Assembly (NCBI RefSeq): GCF_001262505.1
Contig: NZ_KQ410745.1
Coordinates: forward strand, 1-63,530
Reading direction: 5' to 3'
DNA from: Shinella sp. SUS2
Lineage (GTDB): Bacteria > Pseudomonadota > Alphaproteobacteria > Rhizobiales > Rhizobiaceae
DNA: 63,530 nucleotides
Part shown: positions 24,512 to 32,902 of the stretch, one piece after another
Numbering within the stretch: the first letter of the stretch is position 1
Layout: each line of letters opens with the position of its first letter
Translations under genes and position numbers: made by a program
Notes under the pieces: model-generated
Told to the model about the DNA's origin: nothing
Database searches by the model: none
Seen by the model: the letters and a program-made list of their open reading frames with translations, nothing else

Positions 24512-25636
24512 CTATTGCGTGAGAAGTCTGATGGCGGAGGGGGCGCAGGCAAGCGTGCCCGGCTCTCCGGTTCGGGGAGGCGGCGGGCCGTCGCCGTTTC
24601 GGACCCGGGCGTGGAGGCGCGTGCCGTCGGGGAGCGCCAGGCCGTAGACGGTGTCGGTGCCGATGTAGACGGCTTCGCTGACCGTGCCGGAAAAGCGGAT
24701 CGCCCCGCCGGCCTCGCCCGCGACGAAGTGCAGGGCTTCCGGGCGGATCGCGAGGGCGCAGGCATCCCCGGCGTTGAGGGGCAGGGTGCAAGGCATTTCG
24801 AAGCGGCCGCCAGCGGCTTCGACGATGAGGTCCTCGCCGTTGCGGCCGAGAACGCGCGCGTCGATCAGGTTCATGTCGCCGATGAAGCCGGCGGTGAAGC
24901 GGTTGGCGGGGCGCTCGTAGATGTCCGAGGGGCCGCCGACCTGCTGGACGGTGCCGTTGTTCATGACCGCGATGCGGTCCGACATGGTCAGAGCCTCTTC
25001 CTGGTCGTGCGTGACGAAGATGAAGGTGATGCCGAGCTTGCGCTGCATGTCCTTCACCTCCATCTGCATCTCGCGTCGAAGCTTGAGATCGAGTGCGCCG
25101 AAGGGTTCGTCGAGCAGCAGCACGGAGGGGCGGTTGATCAGCGCGCGGGCGAGCGCCACGCGCTGCTGCTGGCCGCCGGACAGGGCGGACGGTTTGCGGT
25201 CGACGGCGTGCGCCATGTGCACGCTTTCGAGCGCCGCCTTGACGCGCTGGCGGATCTCGTCCTTGCCGACACCCTTCACCGAAAGGCCGAAGCCGACATT
25301 CTCGCCGACGGTGAGATGCGGGAAGAGCGCGTAGCTCTGGAACACGGTGTTGACGTTGCGCTGGTGGGCGGGAATGCCGGTGACGTCCTTGCCGTCGAGC
25401 AGCAGGCGGCCGGAGGTCGGCTCCTCGAAGCCGGCGATCATGCGCAGCGTCGTCGTCTTGCCGCAGCCGGAGGGGCCGAGGAAGGTGAAGAACTCGCCCG
25501 CCCGGATGGAAAGGTTCATCCGGTCGACGGCGTAGGTCGTCTCGCCGCCGGCCGTGCCGAAGGCTTTTCGGATATCGATCAGTTCGATGGCGGCACGGCT
25601 TTCGCCGGCCGTCCCTGTCGTGGTGTCAGGCGGCAT
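24512..25636 (-). CDS. Polyamine-type ABC transporter ATP-binding protein (PotA-like)
   Basis: ATPase of 374 residues for the importer encoded upstream. Walker A is GPSGCGKTT, the Q-loop VFQSYALFPHLTV, the signature LSGGQQQRVALARAL and Walker B VLLLDEPFGALD. A C-terminal TOBE domain (about 285-374) is of the PotA/FbpC kind. It lies after the binding-protein gene beyond a hairpin at 25668-25693, so it still belongs to the operon. The ligand is likely a polyamine or another cationic amine. Confidence 0.94.
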   Translation of the reverse strand: MPPDTTTGTAGESRAAIELIDIRKAFGTAGGETTYAVDRMNLSIRAGEFFTFLGPSGCGKTTTLRMIAGFEEPTSGRLLLDGKDVTGIPAHQRNVNTVFQSYALFPHLTVGENVGFGLSVKGVGKDEIRQRVKAALESVHMAHAVDRKPSALSGGQQQRVALARALINRPSVLLLDEPFGALDLKLRREMQMEVKDMQRKLGITFIFVTHDQEEALTMSDRIAVMNNGTVQQVGGPSDIYERPANRFTAGFIGDMNLIDARVLGRNGEDLIVEAAGGRFEMPCTLPLNAGDACALAIRPEALHFVAGEAGGAIRFSGTVSEAVYIGTDTVYGLALPDGTRLHARVRNGDGPPPPRTGEPGTLACAPSAIRLLTQ

Positions 25637-25667
25637 ATCGTTCAGAACTCGTGATGGAAGGGGAGGG

Positions 25668-25693
25668 GCGGCCGGAGGTTTCGAGCCGGCCGC
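25668..25693. terminator. GC hairpin after the polyamine-binding-protein gene
   Basis: GCGGCCGG at 25668-25675 pairs perfectly with CCGGCCGC at 25686-25693 over a 10-nt loop, 10 bp beyond the binding-protein stop. It has no T-run. Its position matches the hairpins behind three other binding-protein genes in this window. Confidence 0.55.
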
Positions 25694-25703
25694 CGCAAGC
25701 GCT

Positions 25704-26732
25704 TTACTGGGCGGTCTTCACCTTGGTCCAGCCGTCCTGGTAGAGTTTCGTCGCGTCACCCACGTCGAGGATGAAGTCGGCCTTCATCAGCTTGTCTTCC
25801 GCGGGATAGATGGCGGCGTTCTCCACGACTTCCTTCGGCAGCAGTTCCTTGGCCTTGTCGATCACCGTTGCGGACTTCGAAAGGTTCGCCGCCTTGGCGG
25901 CCACATCCGGGCGCATGATGTAGTCGATGAACTTGTAGGCTTCCTCGACATTTTTTGCCGAGGACGGAATGGCGAAACCGTCGATCCACATCGAGCCGCC
26001 TTCATCCGGCACGACATATTTGACCTTCGGGTTGGTCGCCATCACCTGGGCGATGGAACCGTTCCAGCCCTGCACGATGCAGGCTTCGCCCGAGGCGACG
26101 AGATCGCCGAAATTCGTGCTGTTGTAACCGCCGAGCACCTTCTTCTGCTCGATGAGCGACTGGGTCGCCTTTTCGATTTCCGCGGGCGTGGTGGTGCCGG
26201 CCTTGAAGCCGTTGACCTGGAGGCCGGCGATATAGGCGGCCAGCATGTTGTCGAGCATGTAGATGCGGCCTTCATACTGCGGATCCCACAGCGCCTTCCA
26301 GCTCGTCGGCGGCGTCTTCACGCAGTCCTCGTTATAGGCAAAGCCCGTCGTGCCCCAGATATACGGTACGGACCATTTCTGGCCGGGATCGTAGGAGACG
26401 TCCTTGAACGGCGCGCCGAGATTGCCGAGGTTCGGGATTTTCGCGTGGTCGAGTTCCTTGAGCAAGCCCTGCTTGGCGAGCACCTGCACGGTGTACTGGC
26501 TCGGCTCGATGAGGTCGTAGCCGCTGGCGCCGGCCGAAAGCTTCGCCATCATCGTTTCGTTGGAATCGTAGGTGTCGAAGGTGACGGTGATGCCGGTCTC
26601 CTTCGCAAAATCGTCGACGATCTCCTGCGGCACTTCGCCGGACCAGGCATAGATGTTGAGTTCGGTGGCCGAGGCGCCCGACGCGAAGGCGATCAGGCTG
26701 ACCGAGGCAAGAAGGGTTCTCCAGTTTTTCAT
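25704..26732 (-). CDS. Polyamine-type ABC transporter substrate-binding protein (PotD/PotF-like)
   Basis: Periplasmic binding protein of 342 residues. A signal peptide ends at ASGASA near residue 22 and is followed by TELNIYAWSGEVPQEIVDDFAKETGITV, the standard PotD/PotF opening. Acidic and aromatic residues in the ligand cleft, such as SGYDLIEPSQYTV and DEGGSMWIDGFAIP, fit binding of a polyamine-like ligand. ATG at 26732 has GGGGA upstream; the frame can start at 26747 without a site. The hairpin at 25668-25693 follows the gene. Confidence 0.93.
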   Translation of the reverse strand: MKNWRTLLASVSLIAFASGASATELNIYAWSGEVPQEIVDDFAKETGITVTFDTYDSNETMMAKLSAGASGYDLIEPSQYTVQVLAKQGLLKELDHAKIPNLGNLGAPFKDVSYDPGQKWSVPYIWGTTGFAYNEDCVKTPPTSWKALWDPQYEGRIYMLDNMLAAYIAGLQVNGFKAGTTTPAEIEKATQSLIEQKKVLGGYNSTNFGDLVASGEACIVQGWNGSIAQVMATNPKVKYVVPDEGGSMWIDGFAIPSSAKNVEEAYKFIDYIMRPDVAAKAANLSKSATVIDKAKELLPKEVVENAAIYPAEDKLMKADFILDVGDATKLYQDGWTKVKTAQ

Positions 26733-26759
26733 TATCGCATTCCCCATTTTGGTTGGTGG

Positions 26760-27548
26760 TTATGATGGTTTGCGGACCGTCTTGAGATAGCGTCCCATGA
26801 CGACCAGGATGACGATGACGTTGACGGCGATCAGCATGGCGCCGAGCGCGTTGATCTTGGGCGTAAGGCCGGTTTTCAGCGCGGCGTAGATCTGGATCGG
26901 CAGCGGCGTGGAGCCGACGCCGGAGACGAAGGTCGAGACGACGAAATTGTCGAAGGAGATGACCGCGCAGAGCAGGAAGGCCGAGAGGATGGCCGGAGCG
27001 AGCAAAGGCAGCGTCACCCGCAGGAAGGCTTGCCGGCCGTTGGCGCCGAGATCGGCGGCGGCCTCGTCGAGACGCGGATCGAGACCCGAGGCGGCGGCGC
27101 GCACGATGAGGAAGCTGAAGGGGATCGATACCAGCACATGGCCGGCAATCAACGTGCCGTAGCCAAGCGGAACGCCGGTCCAGACGGTTGCGACGAGGAG
27201 GCCGACGGCGAGCACGATCTCCGGCAGCACGAGCGGGGCGATGACGAGCGTCGAGAAGAGGTTCTTGCCGGCGAAAGGCCGCTTGACGACGGCGAGCGCG
27301 GCGCTCGCGCCGATGGCGGTGGCAAGCGCGGCCGAGGCGACGGCGACGATGACGCTGACCTGCAAGCCGGCACGTAGGCCGCGGTCGCCCAGCGCTTCGG
27401 CGAACCAGGCGAGCGAAAAACCTTCCCAGATCACCGTCGAGCGGCCGGCATTGAAGGCGTAGACGACGAGGACGACGAGCGGCGCAAAGAGGAAGATATA
27501 GCCGACGAGCGTTGCGGCCGGGACGTAGAGCGAAAGAACCTTCTTCAT
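26760..27548 (-). CDS. Polyamine-type ABC transporter permease (PotC-like)
   Basis: Inner-membrane permease of 262 residues with six hydrophobic segments. The cytoplasmic loop EAAADLGANGRQAFLRVTLPLLAPA is the EAA motif that docks the ATPase. The start at 27548 overlaps the PotB-like gene by 4 bp (ATGA); the larger open frame to 28484 is a shadow. It pairs with the product of 27545-28405. Confidence 0.94.
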   Translation of the reverse strand: MKKVLSLYVPAATLVGYIFLFAPLVVLVVYAFNAGRSTVIWEGFSLAWFAEALGDRGLRAGLQVSVIVAVASAALATAIGASAALAVVKRPFAGKNLFSTLVIAPLVLPEIVLAVGLLVATVWTGVPLGYGTLIAGHVLVSIPFSFLIVRAAASGLDPRLDEAAADLGANGRQAFLRVTLPLLAPAILSAFLLCAVISFDNFVVSTFVSGVGSTPLPIQIYAALKTGLTPKINALGAMLIAVNVIVILVVMGRYLKTVRKPS

Positions 27549-28405
27549 GCCCGTGCCTCCTCGACCGAGCGCAGCACGCGCATGTAGCAGACGATGATGA
27601 CCGAGGAGATGGCGAGCAGCACGACGGAGACGGCGGCCCCCAGCGGGATGTTGCGGAAATCGAGGAAGAGCTGGACGATGAGGTTGCCGAGAATGATGCT
27701 CTTGCCGCCGCCGAGCAGGACCGGGATGGCATAGACGCCCATGGCCGGCACGAAGACGAAGAGGATCGCTGCCATGACGCCCGGCAGAGACAGCGGGAAG
27801 GTGACGCGCCAGAAGGATTGCAGCGGCGTCGCGCCGAGATCGTCGGCGGCTTCGAGCAGGCGCTTGTCGAGGCCGTTCAGCGCGGCGTGGATCGGCAGCA
27901 CCGTCGTCGGCAGGAAGGCGTAGAGCATGCCGACGAGCACGGCGGGATAGGTGCCGATCATGCGGATCGGCTGTTCGACCAAACCGAGGCCGAGAAGCGC
28001 GCTGTTGATCGTGCCGCTCCGGCCGAGCAGCACCATCCAGGCCGACATGCGCACGATGAAATCGATCCAGAACGGGATGAGCAGCAGCGCGAGCAGGATG
28101 CCGGCGTAGCGGCCGGCGCGTAGCGCGATGAAATAGGCGATGGGATAGCCGACCAGCAGGCAGACGAAGGTGGAGACGGCGGCAAGCTGAAGCGAGTTGA
28201 CGAAGATCGGCACATAGATGGCCTGGAAAAGCTCGCGGTAACTCGCCAGCGTGAAGCCGAATTTTGCACCGCCATAAGTGTCCTGCTCGGCGAAGGAGAA
28301 GGCGATGACGATCAGGATCGGGATGACGAGGAGAAGGATGGCGCTGAGGAGGGACGGGGCGAGAAGCGCCAGCGTCACGAGGTTGCCGCGGCGCGCGGCG
28401 GTCAC
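27545..28405 (-). CDS. Polyamine-type ABC transporter permease (PotB-like)
   Basis: Inner-membrane permease of 286 residues, six or so membrane segments. The loop LLEAADDLGATPLQSFWRVTFPLSLPG is the EAA motif. It starts with ATG overlapping the GntR gene by 4 bp, so regulator and transporter are made from one message. With the PotC-like protein it forms the channel of the importer. Confidence 0.94.
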   Translation of the reverse strand: MTAARRGNLVTLALLAPSLLSAILLLVIPILIVIAFSFAEQDTYGGAKFGFTLASYRELFQAIYVPIFVNSLQLAAVSTFVCLLVGYPIAYFIALRAGRYAGILLALLLIPFWIDFIVRMSAWMVLLGRSGTINSALLGLGLVEQPIRMIGTYPAVLVGMLYAFLPTTVLPIHAALNGLDKRLLEAADDLGATPLQSFWRVTFPLSLPGVMAAILFVFVPAMGVYAIPVLLGGGKSIILGNLIVQLFLDFRNIPLGAAVSVVLLAISSVIIVCYMRVLRSVEEARA

Positions 28406-29094
28406 TTGCGGATCTCCACGCGGGCCTGGCGGGCGGGCTCGACCGGGCGGATGAGGTTCGTCGCGCTGACGGAAAGATGCGCACGCATCGCGGTCTCGGC
28501 CTGGTCCGGGTCGCGGCTCGTGAGTGCTTCGTGGATGACCACCATGTCCTTCAGGTCTTCGAAGAGCAGCGCCACCGGCATCCGCGAGACATAGAGGCTG
28601 CGCACCGAGAGCGCGTAGAGGCGGTTCAGCGCCTGCATCAGGGAAGTGTTGCCGGAGGCTTCGGCGATCAGCTTGTGCATCTCCTCATCGATGCCGAGAT
28701 GCCATTCGATCTCCATGCGCTTTGCTTCGACACCGGCCCGCGCTTCCTCGATCAGCGCGGCGAGGCGATCGAGCTGGGCGTCGCTGATGCGCGTCGCGGC
28801 AAGGCGGGCGGCCCAGACTTCGGCCTGGAGGCGAAATTCCTGGAGCTGGAAGAAATCCGTCGCCGAGGTGGAGGAAACGAAATAGCCGCGCTGCGGCACC
28901 GCGAGCAGCAGGTCCTCCTGCGCCAGTCGCTGCAGCGCCTCGCGCAGCGGCGTGCGACCGACCGACAGGCGCTCCATGCATTCCTTCTCGTCGATCGGTG
29001 ATCCCGGCAGCAGCTCGGCCTTGATGATGGCGGTGCGCAGCCCGTGATAGGCGACGTCGCTGAGGCGCATTTTCTTGGTGGAGAAGGGCTGCAA
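28402..29094 (-). CDS. GntR-family transcriptional regulator (FCD domain)
   Basis: Regulator of 230 residues. The winged helix (about 10-75) contains AYHGLRTAIIKAELLPGSPI and RLSVGRTPLREALQRLAQEDL, and the C-terminal all-helical FCD domain has a metal-binding pattern including EEMHKLIAEASGN and VIHEAL. It heads the operon and probably responds to the imported compound or its breakdown product. The start is TTG at 29094, with GGAG nine bases upstream; an in-frame TGA just before it excludes a longer product, and ATG at 29070 is the alternative. Confidence 0.9.
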   Translation of the reverse strand: MQPFSTKKMRLSDVAYHGLRTAIIKAELLPGSPIDEKECMERLSVGRTPLREALQRLAQEDLLLAVPQRGYFVSSTSATDFFQLQEFRLQAEVWAARLAATRISDAQLDRLAALIEEARAGVEAKRMEIEWHLGIDEEMHKLIAEASGNTSLMQALNRLYALSVRSLYVSRMPVALLFEDLKDMVVIHEALTSRDPDQAETAMRAHLSVSATNLIRPVEPARQARVEIRK

Positions 29095-29109
29095 GGCTTG
29101 TCACTCCAT

Positions 29110-29143
29110 AAAATATATTTTCAAGATATCGTCGAAATATTTC
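29110..29143. promoter_or_regulatory. AT-rich palindromes upstream of the GntR operon
   Basis: Two perfect AT-rich palindromes, AAAATATATTTT at 29110-29121 and GAAATATTTC at 29134-29143, flank GATATC at 29125-29130. They begin 15 bp before the regulator start and contrast with the GC-rich surroundings. They probably include the promoter and an operator for the GntR protein. Confidence 0.5.
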
Positions 29144-29530
29144 CTGTCAACGGCTCTCGATAAAATCCGATGAAAGTGACAGGCCGGAAAATCGGGCCAT
29201 GCACGAAGCACCTGAGAGGGAAGGGTTTGGATGGGCAACCGACGACTTTGGCCGGGAGCGGGGCCCCTGGAAAGCAGTGGAGGCGAAGTCGTCGCTTGCG
29301 CAAACACCAGCGCTTACCAATGGTGCCAGCAACATTCCGTCCGGCTAGAGAGACGTGTTTTATCCCCCCGGCCGCGGCTTCATCGGCTGCGTGAACGGGT
29401 AGCTGCGGTGGGTGCGGATTGTCCCGGCGTCTGTTCCACGCCACAATGGGAGCGGAAGGCGTGGCTCCAAACCGCACCGGTGATCGCTCGCCTGCACCTT
29501 CCATCGAGTGAAACCCTGCCGGAGAAGAAT
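29144..29530. other. Divergent intergenic region between GntR and AraC genes
   Basis: Nearly 390 bp without a credible gene. It holds an 11-bp inverted repeat with two wobble-type positions (29240-29250 with 29284-29294) separated by 33 bp. Several rare open frames cross it but lack family features. Promoters for the AraC gene must lie here. Confidence 0.4.
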
Positions 29531-30493
29531 GTGGCCACTCTCACCAGGATGCGTGAAGCCCAGAGCGCTGCAGACCCAAGACCCGGTCCGTTTTCCTCAA
29601 GCACACCGACCTTCGAGCACATCATCACCGGCATCGACGAAAGCTTTCTCTGGCGGCTCGATGACTATCCCTGGGAGCGCAACGTCTGGAATTTCCACCC
29701 GGAATTCGAGATCCATCTGATCCGCAAGGGCACGGGCATTGCCTTTGTTGGTGACTATATCGGCGCTTTTTCGGCGACCTATCTCACCGTCATCGGTAGC
29801 GACCTGCCGCATGACTGGGTGACGATGACGGCGCCGGGTGAGGTGATCGAGGGGCGGGACGTCGTGCTCCAGTTCCATCCCGACCGGATCCGCGAGGCGA
29901 CACGGCTGATCCCGGAATTTGCCCAACTCGAGGATTTCTTCTCCCGCGCCCAGCGCGGCCTCGTCTTTCACGGTGAAACGCTGGCCAAGGGCGCCGACCT
30001 GGTCGAGCGCATGGGGGCGGAAAAGGGCGTCGCCCGCTTTGCCCTCTTCCTTCAGCTGCTCGACCTGCTCGGCACATCCAGCGACTATGACATTCTGTCT
30101 TCCCCGGAATATTCGCCGAAGCTCGATGCCGAGACGCTCGATGTCCTCCAGCGCGCCCTCGTCTTCATCTACCGCAACTTCGCAACCGATATCCGGCTTG
30201 CGGATGTCGCGGACCTTGCCGGCATGAGCGAAAGCGCCTTTTCCCGCTTCTTCAAGAAGAACACCGGCAACACCTTCACCGATCACGTCAACAAGCTGCG
30301 CATCTGGCAGGCCTGCAAGCTTCTGGCGGAAGGCGACATGCCGATTACCGACATCTGCTTTGAGGTCGGTTACATGAACATTTCCAATTTCAACCGCACC
30401 TTTCTGCGACAGCACCGCATGACGCCGTCGGCCTACCGCCGGCTGGCGCCCCATCGTCGCTCGCTTCGGGATGATCCCGCAGCAAGCCGATGA
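29531..30493 (+). CDS. AraC-family transcriptional regulator
   Basis: Regulator of about 320 residues. An N-terminal cupin-like sensor domain (WNFHPEFEIHLIRKGTGIAFVGDY) is followed by two C-terminal helix-turn-helices: IRLADVADLAGMSESAFSRFFKKNTG and ITDICFEVGYMNISNFNRTFLRQHRMTPSAYRR. The GTG at 29531 has GGAGAAG seven bases upstream and is preferred; ATG at 29549 is an alternative. It precedes the sugar ABC operon on the same strand by 201 bp and probably activates it, binding the direct repeats at 30516-30565. Confidence 0.9.
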   Translation: MATLTRMREAQSAADPRPGPFSSSTPTFEHIITGIDESFLWRLDDYPWERNVWNFHPEFEIHLIRKGTGIAFVGDYIGAFSATYLTVIGSDLPHDWVTMTAPGEVIEGRDVVLQFHPDRIREATRLIPEFAQLEDFFSRAQRGLVFHGETLAKGADLVERMGAEKGVARFALFLQLLDLLGTSSDYDILSSPEYSPKLDAETLDVLQRALVFIYRNFATDIRLADVADLAGMSESAFSRFFKKNTGNTFTDHVNKLRIWQACKLLAEGDMPITDICFEVGYMNISNFNRTFLRQHRMTPSAYRRLAPHRRSLRDDPAASR

Positions 30494-30515
30494 AACCTTG
30501 CGAAAACACGGTGTT

Positions 30516-30565
30516 ATTTCTGCACTGCAGCATGCCATTTCGCATTAAAGTACAGAATTTCTGCA
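30516..30565 (+). promoter_or_regulatory. Direct repeats upstream of the sugar ABC operon
   Basis: The 9-mer ATTTCTGCA occurs at 30516-30524 and again at 30557-30565, 41 bp apart, about four helical turns. AraC proteins often bind such direct half-sites on one face of the helix. The position upstream of the transporter operon and next to an AraC gene fits activation. Confidence 0.45.
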
Positions 30566-30609
30566 TCAGGCACGCTAGTTCCCCCGGTTCTCTTCGCTAA
30601 TATCAGCAC

Positions 30610-30627
30610 CAGCGAAACTGTTCGCTG
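30610..30627. promoter_or_regulatory. Inverted repeat upstream of the sugar-binding-protein gene
   Basis: CAGCGAA at 30610-30616 and TTCGCTG at 30621-30627 form a perfect 7-bp inverted repeat with a 4-bp centre, 67 bp before the start codon. It may be an operator for a second regulator or a short leader hairpin. Confidence 0.4.
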
Positions 30628-30694
30628 ACAGATTGGCGCCGGCCCGAGGAGGTCGAGCCGCGCCGACCATAGAATCCTTAGGGGAGGTTCATCC

Positions 30695-31972
30695 ATGACA
30701 TCCGTGAAGACGCTCGCTTCGAGCATCGCCTATGCATGCCTTCTTGCCGGCTCGGTATCGTCGATCGCGCTGGCTGCGGAGTGCTCCGGCACGATCCGCA
30801 TTCTTGCCCAGCCGCGCGACGGCCTGACGCTTCTGGAAGGCTACAGGGACGAGTTTACCAAGCTCTCCGGCGGCGCATCCTTCGAGATCGACTATCTCAA
30901 CGAGAATGACCGGCGCGCCAAGACCAAGGCGGATGCCTCCACCATTGGCAAATACAACGTGTATTATGTCGATGAGGCGAACGTTGCGCTTTTCGCTTCC
31001 TCCGGCTGGGTCGTGCCGCTCACCGACTATTATCCCGAAGAATACGACTATACGGATTTCGACCCCGGCCGCCAGAAGGTCGCGACCTATGACGGCAAGG
31101 TCTGGTTCGCGCCCGTTACGGGCGGCGGCGACCTGATGGTCTACCGCAAGGACCTCCTGGAGGCAGCGGGTATCAAGCCGCCGACAACGCTCGATGAACT
31201 GAAGGACGCTGTCCAGAAACTGCACCAGCCGGACAAGGGCGTCTATGGCATTGCGCTGCGCGGCCAGCGCGGATCGGGTGCCAATGTCTGGCGCTGGATG
31301 CCCTATTTCAAGGGTTTCGGTGGGGAATGGTTCGACGGCAACACGCCCGCCTTCAACAGCGAGGCGGCCGTCAAGGCGACGCAGACCTATCTCGACCTCT
31401 TCAAATATTCCGCGCCCGGCACGCAGACCGGCAGCTGGGATGAATCGACCGGCGCCTTCCTTTCGGGCCAGGTCGCCATCCTGATCGAATCCACGCCGCT
31501 CGCCGGCCTCGCGATCGATCCGAAGACCTCGCAGGTCGTCGGCAAGGTCGGCTACCTGCCGCCCCCGACTCCCTTGACGGGCGGCGGCTACGGCCACGGC
31601 CTCGCCATCGGCACCAAGGCCAACCCGGACGATGCCTCCAAGGCCTGCGCCGGCCTCTTCATCGCCTGGGCGACATCGAAGGAGAACGAGAAGCGGCGCC
31701 TGGAGGCCAACCAGTTCGGCGAACTCAACCGCACCAGCATCATGGCGAGCGATGCCTTCGCCAAGCTCTACGGTCCGGACCTCGGCCAGGCCCTTGCCGA
31801 TACCGGCAAGGTCACGGCTGTCAACTTCTGGCAGAGCGCGCTCTGGCCGGATCTCGGCGACCGCTGGGGTATCATCCTGGAGGAACTGATCACCGGTTCG
31901 CGTTCCGACATCAAGGAAGGCCTTGCCGAACTCGAAGGTTTCGCCAAGGACCTCGTCGCCCGCAGCCAGTAA
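30695..31972 (+). CDS. CUT1-type ABC transporter sugar-binding protein
   Basis: Periplasmic solute-binding protein of 425 residues (extracellular solute-binding protein family 1). The signal peptide ends at SIALAAE near residue 29. Motifs such as YYVDEANVALFASSGWVVPL, FAPVTGGGDLMVYRKDLLEAAG and PTTLDELKDAV are typical of sugar and polyol binders. GGGGAGG lies nine bases before the ATG. The GC hairpin at 31983-32021 separates it from the permease genes. Context with a polyol dehydrogenase suggests a sugar alcohol ligand. Confidence 0.93.
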   Translation: MTSVKTLASSIAYACLLAGSVSSIALAAECSGTIRILAQPRDGLTLLEGYRDEFTKLSGGASFEIDYLNENDRRAKTKADASTIGKYNVYYVDEANVALFASSGWVVPLTDYYPEEYDYTDFDPGRQKVATYDGKVWFAPVTGGGDLMVYRKDLLEAAGIKPPTTLDELKDAVQKLHQPDKGVYGIALRGQRGSGANVWRWMPYFKGFGGEWFDGNTPAFNSEAAVKATQTYLDLFKYSAPGTQTGSWDESTGAFLSGQVAILIESTPLAGLAIDPKTSQVVGKVGYLPPPTPLTGGGYGHGLAIGTKANPDDASKACAGLFIAWATSKENEKRRLEANQFGELNRTSIMASDAFAKLYGPDLGQALADTGKVTAVNFWQSALWPDLGDRWGIILEELITGSRSDIKEGLAELEGFAKDLVARSQ

Positions 31973-31982
31973 ACCTTTGAGC

Positions 31983-32021
31983 CGCGCGGCCGCTTTCGCC
32001 TCCCGAGATGGCGGCCGCGCG
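31983..32021. terminator. GC hairpin after the CUT1 sugar-binding-protein gene
   Basis: CGCGCGGCCGC at 31983-31993 pairs perfectly over 11 bp with GCGGCCGCGCG at 32011-32021, with a 17-nt loop. It begins 11 bp after the binding-protein stop, with no T-run, and should stabilise or partly terminate the message so that the binding protein exceeds the permeases. Confidence 0.6.
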
Positions 32022-32038
32022 ATCCCGAGGAAACCCCC

Positions 32039-32902
32039 ATGAAATCAAGAACCAGCCTGCCCGCCGTCTTCCTGGCGCCGCCGCTCGTCATCCTGGCGGT
32101 GCTCGCCTTCGTGCCGACCGCCTATGCCATCTACATTTCCTTCCGCAACCGCGAGCTCAGCCGTCCCGACGGCAGCTTCGTCGGCCTTGCCAACTATATC
32201 GATCTCTTCTCCGACCGCCGCTTCGTCAATGCGGTGGGCGTGTCGCTGACATGGGAGGTGATAACGGTCACGCTGACCCTTCTCGTCGCGATCGTGCTCG
32301 GCATCCTGCTCTTTGAATTTGCCTCGATGCGCCAGAGGGCGGTGCTGACGCTGGTCTTCCTGGTGCCGGTCATCCTGCCGCGCGTCTCGGCCGCCTTCGT
32401 CTGGAAATTCGCCTTCCACCCGCTCTACGGCATCATCACCTATCCCTACAAGATGATCACCGGCCAGCCGCTCGACGTGCTGTCGAGCCCCGCCACGGCG
32501 CTGATGACGGTCGCGCTGGTCGATGTCTGGCAATGGGGCCTGTTCTTTTCGGTCATCGTGCTGAAACTGCTCGAAACCCTGCCGCCGCAGCCCTTCGAGG
32601 CCGCGCGCCTCGACCATGCGCGGCGCTGGGAGATCTATGCCTATGTCGCCCTGCCCATGTTGAAGGCGCCACTCATCTCGCTCACCTTCATCAAGATGAT
32701 CGAGTCCCTGCGCGCCTTCGACCTCATCTATGTCATGACCCGCGGGGGACCCGGCATCGCGACGGAAACGCTCGACATGTATGCCTTCTCGCAGGGTTTC
32801 ATCGAATCTGGCCGCATCTCCTATGCCTCCAGCATGGCGGTGCTGATGATGCTGGCGACGACCGTCATCTTCACGGTGATCTGGAAGAGGGTGAAGCCAT
32901 GA
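32039..32902 (+). CDS. CUT1-type sugar ABC transporter permease (MalF/UgpA-like)
   Basis: Inner-membrane permease of 287 residues with six hydrophobic segments. The EAA loop reads PFEAARLDHARRWEIYAYVALPMLKAP, and YVMTRGGPGIATETLDMYAFSQGF is a typical MalF-family C-terminal region. It overlaps the next permease by 4 bp (ATGA). Confidence 0.94.
   Translation: MKSRTSLPAVFLAPPLVILAVLAFVPTAYAIYISFRNRELSRPDGSFVGLANYIDLFSDRRFVNAVGVSLTWEVITVTLTLLVAIVLGILLFEFASMRQRAVLTLVFLVPVILPRVSAAFVWKFAFHPLYGIITYPYKMITGQPLDVLSSPATALMTVALVDVWQWGLFFSVIVLKLLETLPPQPFEAARLDHARRWEIYAYVALPMLKAPLISLTFIKMIESLRAFDLIYVMTRGGPGIATETLDMYAFSQGFIESGRISYASSMAVLMMLATTVIFTVIWKRVKP

Noticed and set aside
29240..29294. Inverted repeat before the AraC gene
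   Set aside because: The arms are 33 bp apart and include wobble positions; with no matching role it may be chance in GC-rich DNA.
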